Notes: generated from the letters alone by a model not told the origin. A stretch of 41,310 nucleotides of DNA from UBA5287 sp041672395 (GCA_041672395.1 JBAYZS010000017.1:1-41310), one strand, 5' to 3'; numbered from the stretch's first letter, positions 15,784 through 24,601 are shown. Program-made: numbers and translations.

Positions 15784-16920
15784 TTATTTCTTTAAAAATT
15801 TGTTGTTCAGTCGTTTGCGCAGTGGCTCGTCGTAAAACTTAAGACTGAGATATGCAATCAATACGCATCCTAAAACTAATACTATGGCTACTGGCCAGGT
15901 CTCAGAAAAGGTGAGATTGTTTTTCCATAACCATGCGTAAAACAGGTACATAAAGGGATAATGAACCATATAGAGTGGATAGGAAATGTCTCCCATGAAT
16001 TTATTGATTTTGGAGGATACTTTGTCGGTGGTTGCTCCGGATGCTCCAAAATAAACAAGGATGGGAAAAAATACAAGGGTGCATACTGTGTCGTATAAAC
16101 CATTCATCCACAATGCTCCTTCTGCACCGAGATGCGGAACGGATAACAATATGACAATGGCGATACTGCATTTCCAAAAGGCTCCTCTGATATGGATGGG
16201 CTTGAAATTACGGGATATCAATAGTCCAGCGGAATAGGCAAATATCATTCTTAAAAATCCACCAAGCAGGTTGTAATCTGCCATTGTCCAGCCAACACCC
16301 AAACTGCCATATCCGGATAGGTTGAACATGGCAAATGAGGCAAGACTGATTCCTGATATGGCGACTAATATGCTGAGGGCTTTAGTGGACATACGACGGA
16401 TGAAAAGGGCGTAAAGTATGTTGCCGATGTACTCGAAAAACAACGACCAACTGGGACCGTTCAACGGAAACATCTCGCCATTTCCACGTACTTCGGGACC
16501 TGTCCCCGGTACCGCGGGAATCATAAATATTGTAAGAATGAATGCTGTTATTAATAAATAAAAGGGGACTTGCGTGCCGTCCCATTGAACGCTTCCTTGA
16601 ATGACAAAGGTGATGGCGCCTAAAATGGCTCCCATAACTACCATGGGATGCAAGCGAATCAAACGACGCTTGAAAAAGTCTTTAATCTTCATCTTGTTCC
16701 AACGGTCGTCATAGGCGTAACCGACTACAAATCCGGACAATACAAAGAAGAAGTCGACTGCTAGATATCCGTGATTAAATCGCTGATCTATAGGACTGGT
16801 CGCGAATCCTTCAAATACATGATAACATATAACCATAAAGGCTGCGACGCCGCGTAATCCATCCAGGATCTCGTAATGTGGTTTTGTGTCTGAAAATGCT
16901 GACGCTGAAATTTTTTGCAT
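15784..16920 (-). CDS. Membrane acyltransferase, OafA/YrhL (acyltransferase 3) family
   Basis: A 378-residue polytopic membrane protein with about ten hydrophobic segments. The N-terminal signature is YEILDGLRGVAAFMVICYHV, followed by FFFVLSGFVVGYAYDDRW and the basic loop FKRRLIRLHPMVVMG, all diagnostic of acyltransferase 3. The family moves acetyl or other acyl groups onto sugars of O-antigen, capsule, exopolysaccharide or secreted glycans. No glycan-synthesis cluster surrounds it, so the acceptor is unknown. The gene is apparently monocistronic, with a -7 element 32 bp upstream of its ATG. Confidence 0.9.
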   Translation of the reverse strand: MQKISASAFSDTKPHYEILDGLRGVAAFMVICYHVFEGFATSPIDQRFNHGYLAVDFFFVLSGFVVGYAYDDRWNKMKIKDFFKRRLIRLHPMVVMGAILGAITFVIQGSVQWDGTQVPFYLLITAFILTIFMIPAVPGTGPEVRGNGEMFPLNGPSWSLFFEYIGNILYALFIRRMSTKALSILVAISGISLASFAMFNLSGYGSLGVGWTMADYNLLGGFLRMIFAYSAGLLISRNFKPIHIRGAFWKCSIAIVILLSVPHLGAEGALWMNGLYDTVCTLVFFPILVYFGASGATTDKVSSKINKFMGDISYPLYMVHYPFMYLFYAWLWKNNLTFSETWPVAIVLVLGCVLIAYLSLKFYDEPLRKRLNNKFLKK

Positions 16921-16951
16921 TATAACCTATTTTCTTTCAAAATTAAAGCGA

Positions 16952-16959
16952 CAAAGGTA
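16952..16959 (-). promoter_or_regulatory. Putative -7 element for the acyltransferase gene
   Basis: TACCTTTG on the minus strand matches TAnnTTTG, 32 bp upstream of the ATG at 16920, within the 59-bp gap after sulP. Confidence 0.5.
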
Positions 16960-16979
16960 ATAAAAAGAAATCGGCAACC

Positions 16980-18701
16980 TTAGCGGTGTTGATGCTTTCT
17001 TTGCTCTATTTCCTCACTCAAAGCTGTAGCTCTCTCCACCGCTGCGTGTATATGTGAACAAATATTTTCTTCGCCCACAATACTGGGTACCTTAGATTTA
17101 TACAAGCTTGCTCGTACTTTATCGTTCACACCTGAAAGAATAATGTGAATTTTTTCCTTTTGTGAGTTTTTACACAAATTTTCAAGGTTATTCAATCCGG
17201 TGGAATCGATAAACGGTACTTTGCGCATGCGGATGATACGGATGTTTGGATGATTGCCCAATTCGCGCATAACATCATCAAACTTATTGGCTATACCAAA
17301 GAAAAACGGCCCGCTAATCTCATACACTTCAACTCCTTTGGGCAAATGAAGCACTTCGTCCTGTATGTCCTCTGAATGGGATTCCATTTCGTTAGATATA
17401 TTTACTTCTCCCGTAGCTACGGATACTTGCGTGCTTTCGGACAGTCGTTTTAAAAACAAGAAAATTGCAAGCAATAAACCCACTTCAATAGCAATGGTTA
17501 AATCAAAAATAACCGTAAGTGAAAATGTAGTTAGCAAGACAGCCAACGTAGATTTCGATTGCTTTGCCAATGAGCTAAATGTGCGCCATTCGCTCATGTT
17601 GTATGATACTACCACCAAAACACCCGCTAAACAGGCCATCGGAATGTGTTTGGTAAGGTCGCCCAAAAACAATAAAATAAGCAGTAACACAACCGAATGA
17701 ATTAATCCGGCAATGGGTGTACGCCCACCATTATTTATATTAGTCATTGTTCGGGCAATGGCTCCGGTAGCGGGAATACCACCGAAAAATGGCGTTATGA
17801 TATTGGCCGCGCCTTGAGCCACAAGCTCCATATTGGAATTGTGTTTTGCTCCCGTAACTCCATCGGCCACGGTAGCGGAAAGCAGTGATTCGATAGCTCC
17901 CAATATGGCAATGGTAAACGCTGACGGGAAAAGGGTGCGAATGCTTTCGATATTAAACCCGATGGACTCTACTTGCGGCAACTGGCTTTTTATCTGAAAA
18001 CGATCGCCGATGGTTTCTATTCCCGAAACGCCCATATATTGTTTTAATAAATAAACAAATAACGTCATCAGAATAATAGCAATGAGCGATCCTGGTATTT
18101 TTTTCGAAAACTTGGGTGTTAAAAAGATGATCACTATGCTCAAGATCCCGATAGCGGCAACCCACCAGTTGATAGTACTAATTTGTTGAAAATAAACGCC
18201 CCATTTGGCAAGAAAGTCGGTCGGTACTTTATCAATGCTCAACCCTAACAAATCTTTTATCTGAGTAGAAAAAATAGTGAGAGCTATACCGCTAGTGAAA
18301 CCCACAACAATGGGGTAAGGAATAAATTTGATGACTGAACCGAGCTTTAAAAAGCCTATTACCATAAGCATTATCCCGGCCATTACCGTTGCAATGGCAA
18401 GTCCCTGCACACCAAATTTCTCTACAATACCGTAAACAATCACAATAAATGCACCGGTAGGCCCGCCAATTTGTACCGTACTCCCTCCCAGAAACGAAAT
18501 AATGAAGCCGGCAATAATAGCCGTTATAATTCCTTTTTCGGGGGCTACACCCGAAGAAATACCGAAAGCAATGGCAAGAGGTAATGCCACTATGCCCACA
18601 ATCAATCCCGACATTAAATCGGCCATGAATGTTTGCTTATTGTACGTTTTTAGAGATAAGAAAAGGGACGATTGAAAGTCCTTCAGTATATTTTTTTGCA
18701 T
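16980..18701 (-). CDS. SulP-family inorganic anion transporter with STAS domain
   Basis: A 573-residue SLC26/SulP transporter. The membrane domain (about residues 25-420) contains the conserved GLIVGIVALPLAIAFGISSG and PTGAFIVIVYG segments and IIAGFIISFLGGSTVQIGG. The C-terminal STAS domain (about 445-555) contains VPFIDSTGLNNLENL. Substrates in the family include sulfate, bicarbonate and dicarboxylates. No carbonic anhydrase or sulfate-assimilation gene is adjacent to decide between them. Its -7 element (18721-18728) is close to the ATG, and an 11-bp repeat array (18841-18884) lies farther upstream in the sense orientation. Confidence 0.93.
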   Translation of the reverse strand: MQKNILKDFQSSLFLSLKTYNKQTFMADLMSGLIVGIVALPLAIAFGISSGVAPEKGIITAIIAGFIISFLGGSTVQIGGPTGAFIVIVYGIVEKFGVQGLAIATVMAGIMLMVIGFLKLGSVIKFIPYPIVVGFTSGIALTIFSTQIKDLLGLSIDKVPTDFLAKWGVYFQQISTINWWVAAIGILSIVIIFLTPKFSKKIPGSLIAIILMTLFVYLLKQYMGVSGIETIGDRFQIKSQLPQVESIGFNIESIRTLFPSAFTIAILGAIESLLSATVADGVTGAKHNSNMELVAQGAANIITPFFGGIPATGAIARTMTNINNGGRTPIAGLIHSVVLLLILLFLGDLTKHIPMACLAGVLVVVSYNMSEWRTFSSLAKQSKSTLAVLLTTFSLTVIFDLTIAIEVGLLLAIFLFLKRLSESTQVSVATGEVNISNEMESHSEDIQDEVLHLPKGVEVYEISGPFFFGIANKFDDVMRELGNHPNIRIIRMRKVPFIDSTGLNNLENLCKNSQKEKIHIILSGVNDKVRASLYKSKVPSIVGEENICSHIHAAVERATALSEEIEQRKHQHR

Positions 18702-18720
18702 ATTGTGTAATAAAAGGCCG

Positions 18721-18728
18721 CAAAAGTA
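18721..18728 (-). promoter_or_regulatory. Putative -7 element for sulP
   Basis: TACTTTTG on the minus strand matches TAnnTTTG and lies 20 bp from the ATG at 18701, implying a short leader. Confidence 0.5.
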
Positions 18729-18840
18729 GTGATTAAATTAATAAAAATGAAATTGTTTTTTAATTCTACTTGTCTCTCCAACACAAAACACTCTCCATAT
18801 GACTGCATCACATAGCGCTAATTGATGGAGCCCCTCTACC

Positions 18841-18884
18841 TCTCACTATGGTCTCACTATGGTCTCACTATGGTCTCACTATGG
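18841..18884 (-). repeat. 11-bp tandem array, four perfect units
   Basis: TCTCACTATGG is repeated exactly four times on the plus strand, then decays into TTTCGCTCG. Read on the minus strand, toward sulP, the unit is CCATAGTGAGA. This is one base from the GCATAGTGAGA unit of the array at 31089-31198 upstream of eno. The 11-bp period keeps each unit on the same face of the helix. It contains no spacers, so it is not a CRISPR array. Confidence 0.9.
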
Positions 18885-19084
18885 TTTCGCTCGTTCTTAA
18901 TGTTAATAATATTTAATATCAAGGTGTGCTTAAAATATTGTCATAAATCAACTGCAATGGTTATGACGCTGCAGTAGTTTTTATCATGGATGTTCATCAA
19001 CTGTTGTTAGTCATCAAATCATCGTCAAATAAATATTTAATTAAATAAACAAATGTTCATTTCATATACGGGCATATTTTTTAC

Positions 19085-19092
19085 TATATTTG
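19085..19092 (+). promoter_or_regulatory. Putative -7 element for the cbpA cluster
   Basis: TATATTTG is a full match to TAnnTTTG, 29 bp upstream of the cbpA ATG. Confidence 0.55.
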
Positions 19093-19121
19093 TAATGCTT
19101 TGTAGCAAATAATAAAAGAAG

Positions 19122-20048
19122 ATGGCATATATTGATTATTATAAAATATTGGGATTAAACCGCAGTGCATCGGCTGAAGATATTAAAAAAGCATATCGGA
19201 AGCTGGCTCGAAAACTGCATCCCGATTTGAATCCTAATGACAAAGATGCTCAACAAAGATTTCAGGAGTTGAACGAGGCGAATGAGGTGCTCAGCGATCC
19301 GGAAAAGCGTGCTAAGTACGACAAGTTTGGTGAAAATTGGGAACATGGCGAGGAATATGAAAAGGCGCAACAGCAATATAGGCAGCAACAACAGGCTTGG
19401 GGCGATCAACAAACTGGGGGCAGAACGTTCTTCACTGAAGGGGATTTTTCTGAAGATGACTTCTCTGATTTTTTCCGCTCAATGTTCGGAAGTGGATTTT
19501 CACAACGAACACAATCACATGGTACACGAAAGTACAAAGGGGGGGATTATCAGGCGGAACTGCATCTGACAATGCGACAGGCAATGCAAACGCACCAACA
19601 AACAATCGCGGTGGATGGTAAAAACATTCGTATTACGATCCCGGCAGGGGTTGAGGACGGACAAAAAATCAGGTTGTCGGGATATGGACAACAGGGGGTA
19701 AACGGAGGACCTAATGGCGATTTGTATATCACTTTTTTGATTGATGAGGATGCGAAGTTTAAACGACTGGGTGATGATTTATATATGCAACTGACTATCA
19801 ATCTGTATACTGCTGTTCTTGGGGGTGATGTCACGGTGACGACTATCGATGGACAACAGCTGAAAATGAAGGTGCAGCCGGGAACGCAACCGGGTACAAA
19901 GGCAAGACTCAAGGGTAAGGGTTTTCCTGTTTACAAAAAAGATGGACAAGCGGGCGATCTTTATGTGACACTGAATGTTCGTATTCCTGAAAACTTGACG
20001 CAACGCGAGAAGGAGTTATTTACCCTATTATCTAACATCGGACAATAA
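19122..20048 (+). CDS. cbpA: CbpA-type J-domain co-chaperone
   Basis: A 308-residue class-II DnaJ homologue. The J domain (residues 1-70) carries the HPD motif at His33-Pro34-Asp35. A Gln/Gly-rich linker follows (about 75-130), then the DnaJ C-terminal beta-domains (about 135-300). The Cys-rich zinc finger of true DnaJ is absent, which separates it from DnaJ. It stimulates DnaK ATPase and delivers substrates. The next gene, 1 bp downstream, encodes the CbpM modulator, which confirms the assignment. It is the first gene of a plus-strand run that continues through recN, rlmB, ridA and yccF. Confidence 0.93.
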   Translation: MAYIDYYKILGLNRSASAEDIKKAYRKLARKLHPDLNPNDKDAQQRFQELNEANEVLSDPEKRAKYDKFGENWEHGEEYEKAQQQYRQQQQAWGDQQTGGRTFFTEGDFSEDDFSDFFRSMFGSGFSQRTQSHGTRKYKGGDYQAELHLTMRQAMQTHQQTIAVDGKNIRITIPAGVEDGQKIRLSGYGQQGVNGGPNGDLYITFLIDEDAKFKRLGDDLYMQLTINLYTAVLGGDVTVTTIDGQQLKMKVQPGTQPGTKARLKGKGFPVYKKDGQAGDLYVTLNVRIPENLTQREKELFTLLSNIGQ

Positions 20049-20049
20049 A

Positions 20050-20346
20050 ATGGATAATAAGAAACTATTATACAGCGAATGCATCAAGATATATAATGTT
20101 GATGAGGCGTTTATTGATTCTTTGGAGGACTCGGGTCTTGTAAGTATTTCAACGGATGAGTATAATGAACGTTTTATTGAGGTGGAAGAACTGGCTGATT
20201 TGGAACAGTTTATGCGCTGGTACTACGATCTGAATATTAATGTCGAGGGTATTGAAGCGCTTTATCATATGCTGGATAGGGTGAAAGCTATGCAGGAAGA
20301 GCTTGACCGGTTGCAAAATGAAATCAGGTTCTATAAATCATTATAA
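20050..20346 (+). CDS. cbpM: Chaperone modulator CbpM
   Basis: A 98-residue MerR-like small protein. The N-terminal half (LYSECIKIYNVDEAFIDSLEDSGLVSI) looks like a degenerate winged-helix, and the C-terminal half is a coiled coil (MLDRVKAMQEELDRLQNEIRF). In the family, CbpM binds the J domain of CbpA and inhibits both its co-chaperone and its DNA-binding activity. It begins one base after the cbpA stop and is surely cotranscribed. Length and gene pairing agree with the E. coli counterpart. Confidence 0.9.
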   Translation: MDNKKLLYSECIKIYNVDEAFIDSLEDSGLVSISTDEYNERFIEVEELADLEQFMRWYYDLNINVEGIEALYHMLDRVKAMQEELDRLQNEIRFYKSL

Positions 20347-20376
20347 AATTACAATAACAAAGGGGATTAACAGTTT

Positions 20377-22032
20377 ATGCTGAAATCATTATATATTCAG
20401 AATTATGCGCTAATCGATAGGCTTAATATTGATTTTAATCCGGGTTTTTCTGTTATAACCGGAGAAACGGGTGCGGGAAAATCTATTATCTTGGGGGCTC
20501 TTTCTCTAATCTTGGGACAAAGAGTGGATGTGAGACATATAAAGAACAATGAACTAAAGTGCACTATCGAAGGGGTTTACGATATCTCTAAGTATGATCT
20601 GAAGGGATTGTTTGCTCAAAATGATTGGGTATATGATGCGCATGAATGTATTCTGAGACGAGAAATTTGGGCGAACGGCAAATCACGGGCGTTCCTGAAT
20701 GATTCGCCAGTTTATCTAAATGATTTGAAGGAACTGGGCGACAAATTGATTGATGTGCATTCGCAACATCAAAATCTGGCTCTCAACGATAACTTGTTCC
20801 AACTTACGGTTGTTGACATCTTGGGGCAGACCAAAACAGAAAAAACGACTTATGAGTCGGCTTATAAATCGTATAAATCTGCTGAGAAAGAGTTGACGGA
20901 CATTCAGGAGCTTTCTAAAAGGAATAAAGAGGAGGAGGATTATTTCCGCTTTCAATACAATGCGTTGGCTGATGCAAAATTACAACCGGACGAGCAAACG
21001 GAATTGGAACAGGAAATGGATACGATTACGCATGCGGAGGAGATTAAAACGGGACTGTTTACACTGAATGAATTACTGTCGGGCGACGACCAAAACATTG
21101 AGTCGCTATTACGCTCGGCTTTAGATGCTGTGCGTAATATCCGGGAGGTGCTGCCAAGACTTGCGGAACTTTCGGATCGGATTGAGTCGGCTTACATAGA
21201 TCTTAAGGATGTGAGGTCCGAAGTGGATCGCCTTTTTGATAGGGTCGAAGTGGATAAGGATAGACAACAGCTGGTGGAGGACCGACTGAGTCTTATATAT
21301 GATTTGCAACAAAAGCATTCTGTGACGACGGTCCGGGAACTGCTTGATCTGCAGGATCAACTGAATGAAAAATTGATCGGCATCGAGTCGCTGGATGAAC
21401 AACTGGCTACACTGGAAAAGGAGTTTGTAGAAATGAAACGGGTAATGATTGCTGCCGCTGATGCATTGAGCAAGAAACGCAAGGTTGCGGCTCCTTCTAT
21501 TGCGAAACAGTTGATTGAGCGACTGTCGTATCTGGGCATGCCGAATGTTAGGTTTACGTGCGAAATATCTCATAAACAACCTGACATAACGGGAACGGAT
21601 CAAATCGGTTTCCTCTTTTCTGCAAACAAAAATACGGCTCTTCTGCCTGTTTCCGAAATTGCTTCGGGTGGTGAAATATCAAGATTGATGCTTTGCCTCA
21701 AATCAATGATATGCGGGGCGACTTCCTTGCCTACAATCATTTTCGACGAAATTGATACGGGCACTTCGGGTGAAATCGCTGACAAAATGGGCGAAATCAT
21801 GCATCGGATGAGCGAGGATATGCAGGTGATAGTTATAACGCATCTTCCACAAATTGCATCGAAAGGGGATACACATTATAAGGTGTATAAAACGGATACT
21901 GAGGATACAACACAGACTCAGATGAGACAACTCGCAGAAAACGAACGTGTTGAAGAGATTGCTAAGATGTTGAGCGGTGCGGAAACGACTACTCAGGCTG
22001 TCGAAAATGCAAAGGTGATGTTGGGGGTTTAA
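20377..22032 (+). CDS. recN: DNA repair protein RecN
   Basis: A 551-residue SMC-like ATPase. It starts at MLKSLYIQNYALIDRLNIDF, with Walker A GETGAGKS at about residues 30-37. Long coiled coils (about 150-380) flank the middle. The C-terminal half holds the ABC signature region (ASGGEISRLMLCLK) and Walker B (TIIFDEIDTGTSGE), followed by VIVITHLPQIAS. RecN acts early in recombinational repair of double-strand breaks. A purine-rich AGGGGA about 10 bp upstream serves as a ribosome site. It follows cbpM by 30 bp and precedes rlmB by 90 bp. Confidence 0.96.
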   Translation: MLKSLYIQNYALIDRLNIDFNPGFSVITGETGAGKSIILGALSLILGQRVDVRHIKNNELKCTIEGVYDISKYDLKGLFAQNDWVYDAHECILRREIWANGKSRAFLNDSPVYLNDLKELGDKLIDVHSQHQNLALNDNLFQLTVVDILGQTKTEKTTYESAYKSYKSAEKELTDIQELSKRNKEEEDYFRFQYNALADAKLQPDEQTELEQEMDTITHAEEIKTGLFTLNELLSGDDQNIESLLRSALDAVRNIREVLPRLAELSDRIESAYIDLKDVRSEVDRLFDRVEVDKDRQQLVEDRLSLIYDLQQKHSVTTVRELLDLQDQLNEKLIGIESLDEQLATLEKEFVEMKRVMIAAADALSKKRKVAAPSIAKQLIERLSYLGMPNVRFTCEISHKQPDITGTDQIGFLFSANKNTALLPVSEIASGGEISRLMLCLKSMICGATSLPTIIFDEIDTGTSGEIADKMGEIMHRMSEDMQVIVITHLPQIASKGDTHYKVYKTDTEDTTQTQMRQLAENERVEEIAKMLSGAETTTQAVENAKVMLGV

Positions 22033-22122
22033 CGTGATACAATATAATTTTAATATTACAGGCTCTGCTATAGCCATTTACTCTCAAATAAGTATAAACG
22101 TGTTACTATATAATTTTATTGA

Positions 22123-22860
22123 ATGAAAGAAAAAGATATGATCTTTGGCATTCGTGCCGTAATTGAAGCTGTTGAGGCGGGTATAGATATCGACAAGGTA
22201 TTGGTTAAGAGGGAACTGCAAGGTGACCTCTTTAGGGAATTGCAGACTTTATTGGTTGAACGTGATATCCCAATGCAAAAGGTTCCTGTTGAACGCATCG
22301 ACAGGGTGACACGCAAAAACCATCAGGGTGTGCTGGCTTTTATATCACCTATAACGTATCAAAGACTGGACCAGATTGTGCCGTTCTTATATGAACAGGG
22401 GAAAAATCCTTTTATCGTCTTGCTTGACGGAATAACTGACGTTAGGAACTTTGGTGCAATTGCTCGTACTTGCGAAGTGGCAGGTGTTGACGCTATTGTA
22501 ATTCCTGCAAAAGGAAGAGCTTCAGTAAATGCGGATGCTGTAAAAACTTCTGCAGGGGCTTTGCTTTCTATCCCAATCTGCAGGGAACAGAGTCTGAATG
22601 AGGCAATTACTTTCCTGAAAAATAGCGGGATAAAAGTTATTGCGGCAACGGAAAAGGCTGCAAATAATTATACGGATGCTGATTTATCTGTGCCTACGGC
22701 AATTGTCATGGGCTCTGAAGATGAGGGGGTTTCTACTGATAATCTCCGTATTTGTGATGAACTGGTTAAGATCCCGCAATTCGGAACTATTCAATCTCTT
22801 AATGTTTCGGTCGCTGCAGGGGTAATGATCTATGAAGTAATTAGACAACGTATTATTTGA
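22123..22860 (+). CDS. rlmB: 23S rRNA (guanosine-2'-O-)-methyltransferase RlmB / TrmH family
   Basis: A 245-residue SPOUT methyltransferase. The N-terminal SpoU substrate-binding domain (IFGIRAVIEAVEAG, about 3-75) precedes the trefoil-knot catalytic domain. The latter has motif 1 LLDGITDVRNFGAIARTCEVAG (catalytic Arg in NFGAIAR), motif 2 IVMGSEDEGVS and motif 3 IPQFGTIQSLNVSVAAGVMIYE. RlmB methylates a guanosine of 23S rRNA near the peptidyl-transferase centre. Other TrmH/RlmB paralogues cannot be ruled out from sequence alone. It is followed 21 bp later by ridA. Confidence 0.88.
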   Translation: MKEKDMIFGIRAVIEAVEAGIDIDKVLVKRELQGDLFRELQTLLVERDIPMQKVPVERIDRVTRKNHQGVLAFISPITYQRLDQIVPFLYEQGKNPFIVLLDGITDVRNFGAIARTCEVAGVDAIVIPAKGRASVNADAVKTSAGALLSIPICREQSLNEAITFLKNSGIKVIAATEKAANNYTDADLSVPTAIVMGSEDEGVSTDNLRICDELVKIPQFGTIQSLNVSVAAGVMIYEVIRQRII

Positions 22861-22881
22861 TTGTATTTTAATATTCAAGCA

Positions 22882-23259
22882 ATGAAGAAGGTTATAACTA
22901 CAAAAAATGCGCCTGCGGCAATCGGACCTTATAGTCAAGCTATTGAGGTCAACGGAATGATATTCATCTCGGGACAGTTGCCTATCGACCCGAAATCGGG
23001 TAAATTCCCTGATGGTGGTGTTAAAGAACAAACGCTCCAAGCATTTAAAAATATCAAAGCAATTCTGGCAGAAGAGGGATTGACGACTGATAATATTGTG
23101 AAAACCACAGTATTATTGGCGGATATGTCTCTCTTCGCTGAAATGAACGAGGTATATGCTTCTCAGTTTAATGGATTGTTCCCGGCTCGTTCTGCCTTTG
23201 CCGTGAAAGCTTTGCCTAAAGATGCTTTGGTTGAAATTGAAGTAATCGCTTCCCGATGA
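22882..23259 (+). CDS. ridA: RidA-family reactive intermediate deaminase
   Basis: A 125-residue RidA/YjgF protein, the normal family length. Key stretches are APAAIGPYSQAIEV near the N-terminus, GMIFISGQLPIDP, and the active-site Arg in FPARSAFAVKALPKDALVEIEVIAS. It hydrolyses reactive enamine/imine intermediates released by PLP enzymes, protecting metabolism. The start is the ATG at 22882; the frame extends to a TTG at 22861 directly after the rlmB stop, but the seven extra residues are not family-like. Its stop overlaps the next start as ATGA. Confidence 0.93.
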   Translation: MKKVITTKNAPAAIGPYSQAIEVNGMIFISGQLPIDPKSGKFPDGGVKEQTLQAFKNIKAILAEEGLTTDNIVKTTVLLADMSLFAEMNEVYASQFNGLFPARSAFAVKALPKDALVEIEVIASR

Positions 23260-23633
23260 AAACGCTAGGAAATATCATTTGGATTGTATTCGGTGGCGCA
23301 ATTACGGCCATCGAATATGTTGTTGCCAGCATAGGCTTGATGGTTACAATCATTGGTATCCCCTTTGGACTGCAATCTCTTAAAATGGCTGAACTTGAAT
23401 TGTGGCCTTTCAAAAAGAAGGTTGTTCATAATGAACATTCTTCTGGATGCGTGTCGTTTATTATGAATATTATCTGGTTTTTTGTAGGTGGATTGCCTAT
23501 CGCGCTCACACACCTACTCTTCGGTGTACTATTCTATATAACTATTATCGGAATCCCTTTTGGCAATCAGCACTTTAAACTTATGAGGCTTGCTTTTGTT
23601 CCCTTCGGGAAAAGGATAGTTGATGTGGATTAA
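23256..23633 (+). CDS. YccF domain-containing inner membrane protein
   Basis: A 125-residue membrane protein made of two YccF (DUF307) units, each with a hydrophobic segment and the repeated IIGIPFG motif (about residues 35-41 and 91-97). There are four hydrophobic stretches in all. The function is unknown; E. coli YccF is likewise an uncharacterised inner membrane protein. It overlaps ridA by 4 bp and ends the cbpA-recN cluster. The last 29 bases of its coding region, with the stop, recur at 25 of 29 positions 66 bp downstream, as if its 3' end had been duplicated. Confidence 0.88.
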   Translation: MKTLGNIIWIVFGGAITAIEYVVASIGLMVTIIGIPFGLQSLKMAELELWPFKKKVVHNEHSSGCVSFIMNIIWFFVGGLPIALTHLLFGVLFYITIIGIPFGNQHFKLMRLAFVPFGKRIVDVD

Positions 23634-23635
23634 TG
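23607..23635 (+). repeat. Direct repeat, copy 1 (3' end of the yccF gene)
   Basis: These 29 bases match 23673-23701 at 25 positions. The shared core includes TGGATTAATG, and copy 1 encodes the last residues and stop of the YccF protein. Confidence 0.6.
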
Positions 23636-23672
23636 ACAATTACAATAATCATATTTTTTTGACTGTTGGACC

Positions 23673-23701
23673 GAGAAAAGGAAAGTTAATATGGATTAAT
23701 G
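23673..23701 (+). repeat. Direct repeat, copy 2 (duplicated yccF tail)
   Basis: A non-coding copy of the yccF 3' end, offset by 66 bp. Its right part forms the left arm of the 25-bp hairpin at 23688-23747. Confidence 0.6.
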
Positions 23702-23747
23702 TAGCATTGCAGAATACAAATCCTGCAATGCTACATTAATCCATATT
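23688..23747. terminator. Perfect 25-bp inverted repeat, probable bidirectional terminator
   Basis: The left arm 23688-23712 (starting AATATGGATTAATG) and the right arm 23723-23747 (ending CATTAATCCATATT) are perfectly complementary around a 10-base loop. It lies between convergent yccF and tatC. The long uninterrupted stem is unusual for a terminator, and no T-run follows on the plus strand, so a role in mRNA stability or as a short mobile repeat is also possible. Confidence 0.65.
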
Positions 23748-23770
23748 GGAATCTAAATTATAACCGCAAA

Positions 23771-24601
23771 TCAGGATTCTACAACTGCGGGTAAATCATC
23801 ATTATCTTCCTCTTCCACAGGGTCTTTCTTAACCATAAACGCGCTCAATTCCCAAAGGAAATATAGAGGAATTGTTACTACAACAAGTGAAAAAGGATCG
23901 CCAGATGGTGTAATTAATGCTGCTAAAATTACACATACAACAATTGCATGACGACGGAATTTCTTGAAGAAGGATCGATATATAAGTCCTAAATTAGATA
24001 ATAACCAAAACACTAATGGCATTTCAAAAACAATACCCATTATTAAGATAAGCGTATAGAAGTTTTTCATATACGAATCCAATGAAAGCTTATTTTCGAT
24101 ATTTGCACTTAATTCAAAGGTTATCAGGAATCTGAATATGAGCGGAAATACTATAAAATAACCAACAGCACAACCTAGATAAAACATAAAACCCCCAAAA
24201 CCAAAAGCAGTTCTTGCACTTCTTATTTCGTTTTTATACAATGCCGGTCTGATAAACATCCATAATTGATAAATAAGAAAAGGCAAAGCAATCAGAAAAG
24301 CAAATGCAAATGAAGACGATAAATAGGTCGTAAACTGAGAAGTCATCGTGATATTCAGAATCTCAACATTAAACTTATCTGCTGAAAAATCTGGTAAAAA
24401 TGGTATGTATTTGCTGGCATTCTCAAAGAAACGATATGTGATAAAATTGGAGGAACTTGGTCCAAGAATTGCGATATCAAATATCTTTGGCATAAAAATG
24501 AGCGCAACAACAGTAAAAGCAGTAAGAATCCCTATTATTCGGAATAAGGTCCCGCGGAACTCCTCCAGGTGATCCCAGAATGACATTTCTTTTTCGCTCA
24601 T
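23771..24601 (-). CDS. tatC: Twin-arginine translocase subunit TatC
   Basis: A 276-residue integral membrane protein with six predicted helices. It starts MSEKEMSFWDHLEEFRGTLFRI, containing the conserved N-terminal Glu-Phe-Arg motif (LEEFR), and has FLIYQLWMFIRPALYKNE and the conserved ALITPSGDPFSLVVVTIPLY segment near the end. An insertion of about 50 residues between helices 1 and 2 (FENASKYIPFLPDFSADKF) is typical of Bacteroidetes TatC. It recognises twin-arginine signal peptides and with TatA moves folded proteins across the inner membrane. It lies 190 bp downstream of tatA on the same strand; I see nothing definite in that gap. Confidence 0.95.
   Translation of the reverse strand: MSEKEMSFWDHLEEFRGTLFRIIGILTAFTVVALIFMPKIFDIAILGPSSSNFITYRFFENASKYIPFLPDFSADKFNVEILNITMTSQFTTYLSSSFAFAFLIALPFLIYQLWMFIRPALYKNEIRSARTAFGFGGFMFYLGCAVGYFIVFPLIFRFLITFELSANIENKLSLDSYMKNFYTLILIMGIVFEMPLVFWLLSNLGLIYRSFFKKFRRHAIVVCVILAALITPSGDPFSLVVVTIPLYFLWELSAFMVKKDPVEEEDNDDLPAVVES

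Larger units (their letters stand above)
18702..19121. other. 420-bp divergent intergenic region between sulP and cbpA
   Basis: The region contains the sulP -7 element (18721-18728), four perfect 11-bp tandem repeats (18841-18884), a 6-bp-stem hairpin (ACTGCA...TGCAGT, about 18951-18976), several unordered TCATCAA words around 18990-19030, and the cbpA -7 element (19085-19092). I find no open reading frame or RNA gene in it. Confidence 0.6.

Noticed and set aside
18841..18884. Possible CRISPR array
   Set aside because: The units are 11 bp, directly adjacent with no spacers, and no cas gene is present in the window.
19122..20048. Annotation as true DnaJ
   Set aside because: The Cys-rich zinc-finger domain is absent and the next gene is cbpM, so CbpA is the better call.
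21121..21603. Minus-strand open frame of 160 codons within recN
   Set aside because: It is the complement of a clear RecN coiled-coil region, with Arg/Gln/Leu/Phe-biased composition and no start signals.
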